DNA of 35,338 bases from JAFHCF01 sp048497495 (GTDB taxonomy: Bacteria > Pseudomonadota > Alphaproteobacteria > Rhizobiales > Ancalomicrobiaceae): contig JAFHCF010000150.1 of NCBI GenBank assembly GCA_048497495.1, positions 1-35,338 on the forward strand, given 5' to 3'. The notes under the pieces were generated by a model that did not search any database, had not been told where the DNA came from, and saw only the letters and a program-made list of their open reading frames with translations. Every line of letters begins with the position of its first letter. Position 1 is the stretch's first letter. Positions 17,264-27,174 of the stretch are shown piece by piece. The translations under genes were made by a program, and so were the position numbers.

Positions 17264-18460
17264 TCACACCGCGACGCGGTTCATCCACCGCCCCCACAGA
17301 TGTATCGCCAGCCCGAAGACCAGCATCGTCGGAAAGATCGTGCCGATGGCGATCACCGGGTCGGTGAAGAAGGTCGCGGCCACGCCACCGAGAAAGCCGG
17401 AGCCCATCTGGATGAAGCCCATCAGGGCGGAGGCCGATCCCGCCACCTGGGCGAAGGGCGCCAGCGCGTCGGTCGACAACCCGGGCATCACCAGCGCGGC
17501 GGCGAAGGCATAGATCCCGACCGGAATCATCACGGTGAGATAGGTCGGCTCGATCCATCGTCCGAGCGCCACCGTCGCCAGCGACCCGGCGAGGCCGAAG
17601 ATCAGGCCCGGCAGCACCATCCGGTCGGCCCTGATGCTCATCAGCAGACGGCGGGCGAGGAAACCGCCGGCGAGGAAAGACCCGGTCTGCCCCAACATGC
17701 CGAAGCCGAACTGGGTCGGCGTCAACCCGACCCGGTCGATCAGCACGAAGGGCAGCAGGGTGCCGAGCGTATAGAACAGGCCGATCGCCATGCCGATGGT
17801 CAGCGCCGGCACCATGAAGTGTCGATCGACCAGCAGCCGACCGTAGTTGGCGACGACCCGCCCCGGCCGCGCCAAGTCCCGATCGCGGTTGATGTTGGTC
17901 TCCGGCATCGACCAACGCACCATCGCCAGCGCCGCCACACCGGCCGCCGCCATCGCCACGAAGATCGAATGCCAGCCGACGAACTTCAGGAGAATGCCGC
18001 CGAGCGTCGGCGCCACCGCCGGTCCGATCGCCAGAACGATGCCGATCGAATTCATCACCCGGGCCGATTCCTGGCCGGTGAACAGGTCGCGCACCACCGC
18101 CCGGCTGATCGCCACCCCGACCGCCGCGCCGATACCCTGGAGGAAGCGGGCCGCGATCAGGGTCTCCGCCGTCGGCGCCACCATCGCCGCGAGGCTGCCG
18201 ACCACGTAGACCGTCAGGAAGATGAAGGAGATCGGCCGCCGACCGAAACCGTCCGACAACGGTCCACACACCAGCTGCGCCAGCGCGAAGCCGGCGAAAT
18301 AGGCGGTGAGCGTGGTCTTGATCATCGCCATCGAGGTGCCGAAGACGGCGACCAGGGTCGGCATCGCCGGGGTGTAGAGCGCCATCGACACCGAGCCGAT
18401 GGCGATCAGCAGGCCGCCGACCACCGTGGCGCGGGTCGTGCTCATCGTCGGTGCGGTCAC
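17264..18460 (-). CDS. Bcr/CflA-type multidrug efflux MFS transporter
   Basis: The product is a 398-residue inner-membrane drug:proton antiporter of the DHA1 group. Twelve hydrophobic segments are spread over the length. Motif A appears as GPLSDGFGRRP after TM2, and the TM4-5 region (FLQGIGAAVGVAISRAVVRD) is the Bcr/CflA signature around the conserved Arg. The GTG at 18460 is chosen because AAGGGGGG stands six bases before it and because GTGA overlaps the MarR stop. An ATG at 18445 is a weaker alternative. The open frame upstream of 18460 is the overlapped MarR gene. Coupling with a MarR regulator suggests induction by a toxic small molecule. Drug specificity is unknown. Confidence 0.92.
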   Translation of the reverse strand: MTAPTMSTTRATVVGGLLIAIGSVSMALYTPAMPTLVAVFGTSMAMIKTTLTAYFAGFALAQLVCGPLSDGFGRRPISFIFLTVYVVGSLAAMVAPTAETLIAARFLQGIGAAVGVAISRAVVRDLFTGQESARVMNSIGIVLAIGPAVAPTLGGILLKFVGWHSIFVAMAAAGVAALAMVRWSMPETNINRDRDLARPGRVVANYGRLLVDRHFMVPALTIGMAIGLFYTLGTLLPFVLIDRVGLTPTQFGFGMLGQTGSFLAGGFLARRLLMSIRADRMVLPGLIFGLAGSLATVALGRWIEPTYLTVMIPVGIYAFAAALVMPGLSTDALAPFAQVAGSASALMGFIQMGSGFLGGVAATFFTDPVIAIGTIFPTMLVFGLAIHLWGRWMNRVAV

Positions 18461-18909
18461 GACCGACCCCCCTTGGCGGCGCCGTCCGCCAGGTTGATGC
18501 GCACCTGCTGCAGCAGACGGCGCAAGGTCGCGCGCTCTTCCTCGCTCGATCCGATCGCCATCTCGGCGCGCACCGTCGCGGCGGCCGCGCGGATGCGCCC
18601 GACCACCACGGCGCCGGCCGGCGTCGGGTGGACCAACTTGGCGCGACGATCGCTCGGGCACGGCGACCGCTCCACCATGCCCTTGGCCTCCAGACGATCG
18701 AGAAAACCGGTCATCGTCATCGGTTCGATGTAGAGCCGTTCGGCGAGCTGCGCCTGACGCAGCCCCGGCGTGTCGTCGAGAGTGATCAACACCCGCGATT
18801 CACCGGCGGTGAAGTCGAGCCCGGCGTCGGCGAAGGCCGCCTCGAGCCGGCGCCAGAACAGGCGCGCCACGTCGGAAAACAGGATGCCGAGGGGTTCGTC
18901 CGGATCCAT
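18457..18909 (-). CDS. MarR-family transcriptional regulator
   Basis: The 150-residue winged-helix repressor has the MarR layout: an N-terminal helix (DVARLFWRRLEAAFADAGLD), the DNA-binding core (RQAQLAERLYIEPMTMTGFL as helices 3-4, then DRLEAKGMVER), a wing with SDRRAKLVHPTPAG, and a C-terminal dimerisation helix. The Asp-Arg-Arg wing motif is conserved. Its stop overlaps the exporter's GTG start by four bases, so the two are coupled. A palindromic site directly upstream (18924-18961) is the likely operator, making this a typical self-regulated efflux unit that is released when a ligand binds. The ligand is unknown. Confidence 0.93.
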   Translation of the reverse strand: MDPDEPLGILFSDVARLFWRRLEAAFADAGLDFTAGESRVLITLDDTPGLRQAQLAERLYIEPMTMTGFLDRLEAKGMVERSPCPSDRRAKLVHPTPAGAVVVGRIRAAAATVRAEMAIGSSEEERATLRRLLQQVRINLADGAAKGGRS

Positions 18910-18923
18910 TCGAGGCCTCGTTT

Positions 18924-18961
18924 CATTCGATGAGCAGATTATAAGGGTGCCTTATCGAATG
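18924..18961. promoter_or_regulatory. Nested palindrome, probable MarR operator
   Basis: A perfect 8-bp inverted repeat, CATTCGAT (18924-18931) and ATCGAATG (18954-18961), overlaps a second palindrome, ATAAGG-GTG-CCTTAT (18941-18955). It is 15-52 bases upstream of the MarR start. MarR proteins usually bind AT-rich palindromes of about this size over the promoter, so autorepression is the natural reading. The site could also touch the divergent typA promoter region. Confidence 0.6.
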
Positions 18962-19043
18962 TCGAGATCGGCCGCCGTCGCGATTTCGTCATCGATGCCG
19001 TGGCAGGCGTGAAGGCGAAACGGTCGAGCTTCGGCTCTCGCGC

Positions 19044-19072
19044 TTGCGAAAAGGGCGCGAAAAGAGTAGAGA
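19044..19072 (+). promoter_or_regulatory. Candidate promoter for typA
   Basis: TTGCGA (19044-19049) and TAGAGA (19067-19072) are 17 bases apart, about 85 bases before the typA start. The spacing is ideal but both hexamers are imperfect. Confidence 0.35.
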
Positions 19073-19158
19073 CGGCGCCAATCCGTGAAAGATCATCGAA
19101 CACGACACGCGGGCGGCGCGACCCAGGCGCGCGGGCCCCGTAACCGGCAGGCGTACTC

Positions 19159-20976
<1,818 letters not shown>

Positions 20977-21001
20977 TCGCCGTCTGGCGAGTCCACGACA
21001 T

Positions 21002-21041
21002 CGAGGCCGGGTTTCGTCGAACACGAGACCCGGCCTCGTCG
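21002..21041 (+). terminator. Hairpin terminator candidate after typA
   Basis: CGAGGCCGGGTTTCGT (21002-21017) and ACGAGACCCGGCCTCG (21023-21038) form a 16-bp stem with one G-T pair and loop CGAAC, 25 bases after the typA stop. Only a poor T-tract follows (TCGCTTTCG), so it may rely on the long stem or act bidirectionally. Confidence 0.6.
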
Positions 21042-21218
21042 CTTTCGAAGCCCCCCGACGCGGCCGCGCCGGCGGTTTCCCGCGGCCTGCCCCTGCCCGC
21101 GTCTTCGGCACGGAAATTGCGAATCACTCCGAGAAATCTCGCCGATGCGCCCGACGGCGCGCCGATCGGCCGAGGGTCCTGCGACGGGGTGACTACGATG
21201 AGCGGACATTTACTGATT

Positions 21219-21237
21219 GCGAATGATTGTCATGATC
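21219..21237. promoter_or_regulatory. Fur-like box upstream of feoA
   Basis: GCGAATGATTGTCATGATC matches the 19-bp E. coli Fur consensus at 14 positions by my count and is a partial palindrome (ATGA/TCAT core). It ends 38 bases before the feoA start at 21276, in a pocket of lower GC. This fits iron repression of the ferrous-iron transporter. In Hyphomicrobiales, Irr, RirA or Mur may act instead of classic Fur. Confidence 0.5.
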
Positions 21238-21275
21238 GCTATGTCGAATGTTACCCACTTCATCGGACACGCTCC

Positions 21276-21575
21276 ATGATCCCGACGCTCGACACCGCCT
21301 TCACGGCCACTTCCTCCACCTCGCTCGACACGCTCGGACATTGTGCCCGAGGGTGGCGCGGGTGGGTCACCGGTTTCGCGCCGTCGGACGCCCTGACCAT
21401 TCCCTGGCACGAGATGGAACGCCGCCTCTTGGAGATGGGCTTCGTCGAGGGCGCCCGGATCGAGCTGCTGCAGGAAGGGCCGATCGGCCGCGATCCGATC
21501 GCGGTGCGGGTCGACGACCTCACCGTGGCGCTGCGCCGTCGCGACGCCGACGTGATCCTGGTCTCCGAGGGCTGA
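21276..21575 (+). CDS. feoA: Ferrous iron transport protein A
   Basis: FeoA is a small cytoplasmic SH3-like protein that supports FeoB in Fe2+ uptake. The 99 residues contain the domain from about 40 to 99: WHEMERRLLEMGFVEGARIE, then LLQEGPIGRDPIAVRVDDLT, and VALRRRDADVILV. The first 35 residues are a less conserved N-terminal extension, longer than in a typical 75-80-residue FeoA. An in-frame ATG at 21198 exists, but it would place the Fur-like box inside the gene, so 21276 is preferred. The stop is 2 bases before feoB. Confidence 0.9.
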   Translation: MIPTLDTAFTATSSTSLDTLGHCARGWRGWVTGFAPSDALTIPWHEMERRLLEMGFVEGARIELLQEGPIGRDPIAVRVDDLTVALRRRDADVILVSEG

Positions 21576-21577
21576 CG

Positions 21578-23443
21578 ATGAACGGCGTCGCCGCCCCCGA
21601 GATCGCCCTGGTCGGCTGCCCCAATTCCGGCAAGACCTCCCTGTTCAACGCGCTCACCGGCTCGCGCCAGAAGGTCGCCAACTACGCCGGCGTCACGGTC
21701 GAGCGCAAGGAAGGGTCCTTCGTCACCCCCGCCGGCCGGCCGGTGAAGATCCTCGACCTCCCCGGCACCTATTCGCTTCGCGGCCGCAGCCCCGACGAGG
21801 CGGTCACCCGCGACGTCGTCCTCGGCCGGCTCGCCGGCGAGGAGATCCCCGACGCCGTGGTCTGCGTCGCCGACGCCACCAACCTGCGTCTGGTGCTGCG
21901 CCTGGTGATGGAATTGAAGGCGGTCGGCCGTCCGATGGTCCTCGCCCTCAACATGATGGACGTGGTCGAGCGCCTCGGTGGCGGCGTCGACGTCGAGCGC
22001 CTGTCGGCCGAACTCGGCATTCCGGTGGTCACCACCGTCGCGGTGAAACGCGGCGGCACCGCCGCCCTGCTCGCCGCGATCGACGCCCTGCCGCTGCTCG
22101 AGGATCCACCGACCGAGCACGGCTGGCGCGAACCCACCGCCACGGAGATCCGCGCCGCCCACGCCGAGGCCGCCCGCATCCTTCACGACTGTTCGTTCCA
22201 TGCCGGCGACGAGCGGCTGACCCGCCGTCTCGACGCGGTGTTGCTCCACCCGGTCTTCGGCATCGTCATCCTGCTCGCCGTGCTGTTTCTGATGTTCCAG
22301 GCGGTCTTCACCTGGGCGACCCCGGCGATGGACCTGATCAGGACGCTGATCGAGGGCTTCGGCGGCCTGATCGGCGGCGCCATGCCCGAGGGCCTGTTGC
22401 GCAGTCTGGTGGTCGACGGCATCGTCGCCGGTGTCGGCGCCGTGCTGGTCTTCCTGCCGCAGATCGTCATCCTGTTCTTCTTCATCATCCTGCTCGAGGA
22501 TTTCGGCTACATGGCGCGGGGGGCGTTCCTGATGGACCGCCTGATGGCCGGCACCGGCCTGCACGGCCGCGCCTTCATCCCGCTCTTGTCGAGCTTCGCC
22601 TGCGCCATCCCCGGCATCATGGCGGCCCGCGTCATCGAGAACCGCCGCGACCGGCTCGCCACCATCCTGGTGGCGCCGCTGATGACCTGTTCGGCCCGCC
22701 TGCCGGTCTATACCCTGGTGATCGCCGCCTTCGTGCCCGATCGCACCGTCCTCGGCGGGCTCGGCCTCCAGGGGCTGGTGATGTTCGGCCTCTTCGCCGC
22801 CGGCATCGTCTCGGCGCTCCTCGTCGCCTTCGTCATGAAGAAGCTGGTCTGGCGCGAGGCGCCCGAGCCCTTCATCATGGAACTGCCCGACTACAAATGG
22901 CCGGCGCCGGCCAACGTCGCGATCGGCCTGTGGATCCGCGCCGGCGCCTTCCTGCGCCGCGCCGGCACCGTCATCCTCGCCCTGATGATCCTGATCTGGT
23001 TCCTCTCCACCTTCCCGGCCCCGCCGGAAGGGGCGACGGGACCCGCCATCGACTGGTCCATCGCCGGCCGCGTCGGCCATTTCCTCGCCCCCCTCTTCGC
23101 CCCGATCGGCTTCAACTGGCAGATCGTCGTGGCATTGATCCCGGGAATGGCGGCGCGCGAGGTGGCGGTCGGGGCGCTCGGCACCGTCTATGCCCTGTCG
23201 GCCACCGGTGACGAGATCGGTCAGGCGCTGCAGCCGATCCTCTCGGCGGAATGGTCGCTGCCGACCGCCCTGTCGCTGCTCGCCTGGTACGTCTTCGCGC
23301 CCCAGTGCGTCTCCACCCTCGCGGTGGTCAGGCGCGAGACCAATTCCTGGAAATGGCCGCTGGTGATGTTCGCCTACATGCTGGCGCTGGCCTACGGCGC
23401 GGCCTACCTCACCTTCCACGTCGCGGAGGCTCTCCTTCGATGA
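21578..23443 (+). CDS. feoB: Ferrous iron transport protein B
   Basis: FeoB is the GTPase-coupled inner-membrane Fe2+ transporter. The 621-residue protein has an N-terminal G domain: G1 GCPNSGKT (13-20), a switch-I Thr (GVTVERKEG, Thr40), G3 DLPG (60-63) and G4 NMMD around residue 125. A helical spacer follows, then a membrane domain with two Gate motifs (FIPLLSSFACAIPGIMAARV, and the later AREVAVGALGTVYAL region). It is shorter than the E. coli form (773) because the C-terminal part is compact, as in many alphaproteobacteria. It follows feoA by 2 bases and overlaps the next small gene by ATGA, forming a three-gene operon. Confidence 0.97.
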   Translation: MNGVAAPEIALVGCPNSGKTSLFNALTGSRQKVANYAGVTVERKEGSFVTPAGRPVKILDLPGTYSLRGRSPDEAVTRDVVLGRLAGEEIPDAVVCVADATNLRLVLRLVMELKAVGRPMVLALNMMDVVERLGGGVDVERLSAELGIPVVTTVAVKRGGTAALLAAIDALPLLEDPPTEHGWREPTATEIRAAHAEAARILHDCSFHAGDERLTRRLDAVLLHPVFGIVILLAVLFLMFQAVFTWATPAMDLIRTLIEGFGGLIGGAMPEGLLRSLVVDGIVAGVGAVLVFLPQIVILFFFIILLEDFGYMARGAFLMDRLMAGTGLHGRAFIPLLSSFACAIPGIMAARVIENRRDRLATILVAPLMTCSARLPVYTLVIAAFVPDRTVLGGLGLQGLVMFGLFAAGIVSALLVAFVMKKLVWREAPEPFIMELPDYKWPAPANVAIGLWIRAGAFLRRAGTVILALMILIWFLSTFPAPPEGATGPAIDWSIAGRVGHFLAPLFAPIGFNWQIVVALIPGMAAREVAVGALGTVYALSATGDEIGQALQPILSAEWSLPTALSLLAWYVFAPQCVSTLAVVRRETNSWKWPLVMFAYMLALAYGAAYLTFHVAEALLR

Positions 23444-23601
23444 ACGAAACCACACTGATCTACGGCATCGTCCTCGGCGCCGCCGTCTTCCTGGTGCTGC
23501 GCTTCCTGCCCACCGGCCTCAAGGCGCGGTTGGGGCTGAAGAACGCCTCCTGCGCCGAGAAGTCGAACTGTGGATCGAAGGACTGCGGCAGCTGCCATTG
23601 A
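23440..23601 (+). CDS. FeoB-associated Cys-rich membrane protein
   Basis: The 53-residue protein has one N-terminal membrane segment (TLIYGIVLGAAVFLVLRFL) and a cysteine-rich tail (SCAEKSNCGSKDCGSCH, four cysteines). Small single-span proteins with a C-terminal Cys cluster encoded directly after feoB are known as FeoB-associated Cys-rich proteins and are thought to replace FeoC functionally. The start ATG at 23440 overlaps the feoB stop, so it is translationally coupled. Iron or sulfur-cluster binding by the cysteines is inference. Confidence 0.85.
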   Translation: MNETTLIYGIVLGAAVFLVLRFLPTGLKARLGLKNASCAEKSNCGSKDCGSCH

Positions 23602-23670
23602 CGGCGCCGGCGCGCCTGCCCCGCGTCGCGCCCCTCGTCGCGCTCGTCGTCGCGCTCGTCGTGTGATCCG

Positions 23671-23773
23671 GAGCATGTTCCGACCGGGCCGAATCGGTCC
23701 GGTCGAAGAAAATTTGCTCCGACGAGGAGCCGGAGCGGTTTTCGAACTGATGCAATCAGATCGGAAAACGCTC
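23671..23773. repeat. Two tandem hairpins forming a palindromic intergenic element
   Basis: The first hairpin has outer arms GAGCA (23671-23675)/TGCTC (23715-23719) and inner arms TTCCGACCGGGCC (23678-23690)/GGTCCGGTCGAA (23696-23707). The second pairs 23733-23751 (GAGCGGTTTTCGAACTGAT) with 23755-23773 (ATCAGATCGGAAAACGCTC) at 16 of 19 positions around the loop GCA. The second sequence is of a type I recall as recurrent between genes in Hyphomicrobiales. It separates the feo genes from the aldehyde dehydrogenase and may act at the 3' end of the feo transcript. Confidence 0.6.
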
Positions 23774-23830
23774 TAGAGTGATCCGCCACGCATCGCCGAT
23801 GCCGGCCCGAAAGCTCACCCGAGGATCCGA

Positions 23831-25276
23831 ATGCCGATCGCCAAGACCGACTTCTACATCGACGGCGCCTGGGTGGCGCCGGCCGTCCCCCGCCCCTTCG
23901 ACGTGATCGATCCCTCCGACGAGAGCGTCACCGCCGTCGTCTCCCTCGGCTCGGCGGCGGATGTCGACCGCGCCGTCGCCGCCGCCCGCCGCGCCTTCCC
24001 GGCCTGGGCCGCGACCGAGGTCGCCGAGCGCCGCGCCGCCCTGCTGCGCCTCGAGGAGGCCTATCGCGCCCGCCACGACGACATGGCCGACGCCATCTCG
24101 CGCGAGATGGGCGCGCCGATCGACTTCTCCAGCCGCAATCAGGTGGTCTCCGGCCTCGACGCGATCCACAACGCCGTCGTCGCCCTCGACAAGATGCATT
24201 TCGAGCGCCCGCTGAACCCCGACGGTTCGGGCGACCGCATCCTCATGGAGCCGATCGGCGTCTGCGGCCTGATCACGCCGTGGAACTGGCCGATGAACCA
24301 GATCGGGCTGAAGGTCGCGGCGGCACTGGCCGTCGGCTGCACCGTGGTACTGAAACCCTCCGAGATCGCGCCGCTCTCCGGCCTGCTCTTCGCCGAGATG
24401 GTCGACGCCGCCGGATTCCCGCCGGGCGTCTTCAATCTCGTCGTCGGCGACGGTCCGACCGTCGGCGAGGCGATGTCGAACCACCCGGACATCGACATGA
24501 TGAGCTTCACCGGCTCGACCCGCGCCGGCACCGCCGTGATGCGCGCCTGCGCCGCCACGGTGAAGAAGGTCGCCCTCGAGCTCGGCGGCAAATCGCCCAA
24601 CCTGATCTTCGCCGACGCCGACGTCGAGGCGGCGGTGAAGCGCGGCGCCGCGGCGGTCTTCGCCAACACCGGCCAGTCCTGCAACGCCCCGACCCGCATG
24701 CTGGTCGAGCGCCCGATCTACGATCGCGCCGTCGCCATCGCGGCGGACGTCGCCGCCCGCACCGAGGTCGGCCCGGCGGGAAAGCCCGGCCGCCACATCG
24801 GCCCGGTGATCTCCGCCGCCCAGCGCGACAAGATCCGCAACCTGATCCTGATCGGCATCCAGGAGGGCGCCCGCCTCGTCGCCGGCGGCCCCGACGCCCC
24901 CGACGGCCTGGACAAGGGCTATTTCATCCGTCCGACCGTCTTCGCCGACGTCTCCAACGACATGACCATCGCCCGCGAGGAGATCTTCGGGCCGGTGCTC
25001 GCGATCATCCCCTTCGACGACGAGGCGGAGGCGATCGCCATCGCCAACGACACGCCCTACGGCCTCTCCTCCCGCCTCGAGACCAGCGACCCCGCCCGCA
25101 TCCGCCGTGTCGCCAAGGCGCTGCGTGCCGGCATGGTCCACGTCAACGGGGTGGGCCGCGCCCCCGGCGCCCCCTTCGGCGGCTACAAGCAATCCGGCAT
25201 CGGCCGCGAGGGCGGCACCTTCGGCCTCGAGGACTTCCTCGAGGTGAAGTCGGTCACCGGCTGGCCGGAGGCGTGA
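23831..25276 (+). CDS. NAD(P)-dependent aldehyde dehydrogenase family protein
   Basis: The 481-residue enzyme oxidises an aldehyde to the acid. All family landmarks are in order: TPWNWP (149-154, oxyanion Asn152), KPSE (Lys175), FTGSTRAG (226-233, cofactor loop), LELGGKSPN (Glu250 general base), GQSC (nucleophile Cys284) and EEIFGPVL further on. The C-terminal end GYKQSGIGREGGTFGLEDFL is typical of the ALDH superfamily. The sequence fits the broad aldehyde/betaine-aldehyde-type subgroup rather than a narrowly named enzyme, so the substrate is open. The start at 23831 follows GAGGATCCGA. It stands alone between the palindromic element and a convergent thpR. Confidence 0.95.
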   Translation: MPIAKTDFYIDGAWVAPAVPRPFDVIDPSDESVTAVVSLGSAADVDRAVAAARRAFPAWAATEVAERRAALLRLEEAYRARHDDMADAISREMGAPIDFSSRNQVVSGLDAIHNAVVALDKMHFERPLNPDGSGDRILMEPIGVCGLITPWNWPMNQIGLKVAAALAVGCTVVLKPSEIAPLSGLLFAEMVDAAGFPPGVFNLVVGDGPTVGEAMSNHPDIDMMSFTGSTRAGTAVMRACAATVKKVALELGGKSPNLIFADADVEAAVKRGAAAVFANTGQSCNAPTRMLVERPIYDRAVAIAADVAARTEVGPAGKPGRHIGPVISAAQRDKIRNLILIGIQEGARLVAGGPDAPDGLDKGYFIRPTVFADVSNDMTIAREEIFGPVLAIIPFDDEAEAIAIANDTPYGLSSRLETSDPARIRRVAKALRAGMVHVNGVGRAPGAPFGGYKQSGIGREGGTFGLEDFLEVKSVTGWPEA

Positions 25277-25315
25277 GCGGAGGCTCGGCTGTCCGGTTCA
25301 CCCCGGCGCGCGGAG

Positions 25316-25392
25316 GCGCGCCTCCCATCTCCCCTCGTGCGCGGATGCGCGCCTCCCTTCTCCCCTCGCGGGAGAAGGGGGGCCGTAGGGCC
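25316..25392. repeat. Partly duplicated palindromic repeat between ALDH and thpR
   Basis: GCGCGCCTCCC occurs at 25316-25326 and 25347-25357; the first 22 bases of the two units differ at a single position, giving a 31-bp period. The second copy forms a hairpin, CCCTTCTCCC (25355-25364)/GGGAGAAGGG (25370-25379), with loop CTCGC. A short GGCC/GGCC hairpin (25381-25392) follows, then CGGATGAGG. The arrangement resembles common Hyphomicrobiales intergenic palindromes and lies where two convergent genes meet. Confidence 0.6.
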
Positions 25393-25438
25393 GGATGAGG
25401 GGTTGGGCCTCTCCTCGAGGCCGGTACCCTCACCGACC

Positions 25439-26071
25439 TCACGCCGGCGAGGCGAAGCGCGGATGGTTGCGAGCGACGATCGGCGGCACCCGCGTTCCCG
25501 CCCGCCCGAGGGCGACGCCGGCGCCGCCACGCGGCACCGGGTCGAGCCCGAAACTCTCCTCCACCACATAGGGTCCGCCGCCGCGCGACGCCCGCGAGGA
25601 GAAGAGGACGAAGCGGTCGGCCGTCCACGCGCCCCCGGCGAAGCCGCCGCGCAGCGCCAACCATTGCGCCACGGCTTCGTGTGAGACCGCCTTGCAGCGC
25701 GCGATGGTGACGTGGGGCACGAACTTGCGCGTCTCCGCCGGCAGGCCGAGGCGCTGGCAGATGCGCTCGTGCTCGCCCTCGAGATCGGTGAGCGCCTGCG
25801 ACGGCGCCACCTTGGCGACCAGTGAATGGGGCTGGCGACCGCCGAAGGCCATGATCCCCTCGATCCGCGCCTCGAAGCGGCGGCGCCTCATGCGCGACAG
25901 TTCGAAGGCGATCTCCCGCGCCGTCGCCTCGTCGATGTCGCCGATGAAGCGCAGGGTGACGTGGTAGTTCTCCACGTCGATCCACTTGGCGCCGGGCAAC
26001 CCGCCGCGCAGGAAGGACAGGGAGAGACCGAGGCTTTCGGGGATCTCGAGACCGGTGAAGAGGCGCGGCAT
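25439..26071 (-). CDS. thpR: RNA 2',3'-cyclic phosphodiesterase
   Basis: ThpR (LigT) belongs to the 2H phosphoesterase family and opens 2',3'-cyclic phosphates on RNA ends. The 210-residue protein from the ATG at 26071 shows both catalytic motifs: HVTL (37-40, within NYHVTLRFIGD) and HVTI (120-123, within FVPHVTIARCK). The N-terminus MPRLFTGLEIPESL is typical. GGAGGG stands about eight bases before the start, which decides against the longer open frame to 26215. About 30 C-terminal residues beyond the usual fold are Pro/Arg-rich. It lies 250 bases after xth on the same strand. Confidence 0.92.
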   Translation of the reverse strand: MPRLFTGLEIPESLGLSLSFLRGGLPGAKWIDVENYHVTLRFIGDIDEATAREIAFELSRMRRRRFEARIEGIMAFGGRQPHSLVAKVAPSQALTDLEGEHERICQRLGLPAETRKFVPHVTIARCKAVSHEAVAQWLALRGGFAGGAWTADRFVLFSSRASRGGGPYVVEESFGLDPVPRGGAGVALGRAGTRVPPIVARNHPRFASPA

Positions 26072-26321
26072 GATCCAGTCCCTCCGGTCTCGTCCGAAAG
26101 GCCGGTGGCTCCGGCCCTCGAGGACGGTCACCGCGGTCGAATCGCTTCGCCGCGATGCACCCGAGACGAATCCTAACCGCCCCGAATCGGCTGCATCAAG
26201 TCCTCGTCGAATCACGACGATTCGCGATTCGCGAAATCGGCAGGAATGTCACACCGTGCGCGGTGGGCGCTTCTGCCGAGCTCGGGAAATTCCGACGAGC
26301 CCGCATCTCTCGAACCGGGGA

Positions 26322-27131
26322 TCACAGGTCGAAGATCGCCGTCACCGGCACGTGGTCCGAGGGCCGATCCCAGCCACGTGCCTCGCGCAGCACCTCGAGG
26401 CCGAGCAGACGCCCGTCGAGATGGGGGCTCGCCCAGACGTGGTCGAGGCGGCGACCCTTGTCGGCGGCGCTCCAATCGGCCGCCCGGTAGCTCCACCAGG
26501 TGTAGAGCTTCTCCGTCTCCGGCACGAAGCGCCGCATCACGTCGATCCATTCGCCGCCGCGACGGATGGTCTCGAAGGTCTCGGTCTCCAGCGGGGTGTG
26601 CGACACCACCTTGAGCAGCGCCTTGTGCGACCAGACGTCGTCGACCAGCGGCGCGATGTTGAGATCGCCGACCACCACCGCCGGACCCGCCGCCGGACCC
26701 GCGCCGAGCCACCCCTTGACCTCGTCGAGGAAGGCGAGCTTGTGGGCGAACTTGTCGTTCGCCACCGGATCCGGCTCGTCGCCGCCGGCGGGAATGTAGA
26801 AGTCGTGGAGGGTGAGGGGCCCGAGCCCGGTGTCGAGGCTCACCATCAGATGGCGGGCGTCGCCCTTCTGGCAGAAGTCCCGCTTCTCGACCGAGAGAAA
26901 CGGCCGTTTCGAGACGATCGCCACGCCGTGGTAGCCCTTCTGGCCGTTGATCGCCACGTGCTCGAAGCCGAGGCGGCGGAAGGCGGCGGTCGGGAACGAC
27001 CCGTCCTGGCATTTGGTCTCCTGCAGGCAGAGGACGTCGGGCGCCTTCTCCTCGAGGAAGCGTTCGACGATCGGCAGCCTGAGGCGGACCGAATTGATGT
27101 TCCAGGTGGCGATGGAGAGCGGCAAGGGCAA
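26322..27131 (-). CDS. xthA: Exodeoxyribonuclease III (AP endonuclease)
   Basis: This Mg2+-dependent EEP-superfamily enzyme cuts abasic sites and trims 3' ends in base-excision repair. The 269 residues contain the full set of catalytic motifs: TWNINSVR (Asn11), LQETK (Glu38), GDLNIAP (Asp156, Asn158), RRLDHVW and the C-terminal SDHVPV (Asp259-His260). Length matches E. coli XthA (268). It is the last gene of a minus-strand series, 43 bases after lolA, so it may be part of that transcript. Confidence 0.95.
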   Translation of the reverse strand: MPLPLSIATWNINSVRLRLPIVERFLEEKAPDVLCLQETKCQDGSFPTAAFRRLGFEHVAINGQKGYHGVAIVSKRPFLSVEKRDFCQKGDARHLMVSLDTGLGPLTLHDFYIPAGGDEPDPVANDKFAHKLAFLDEVKGWLGAGPAAGPAVVVGDLNIAPLVDDVWSHKALLKVVSHTPLETETFETIRRGGEWIDVMRRFVPETEKLYTWWSYRAADWSAADKGRRLDHVWASPHLDGRLLGLEVLREARGWDRPSDHVPVTAIFDL

Positions 27132-27174
27132 CCTCGGCGGTGGGAGCGCCCACCGCCGCGACGGCCATGGGACC

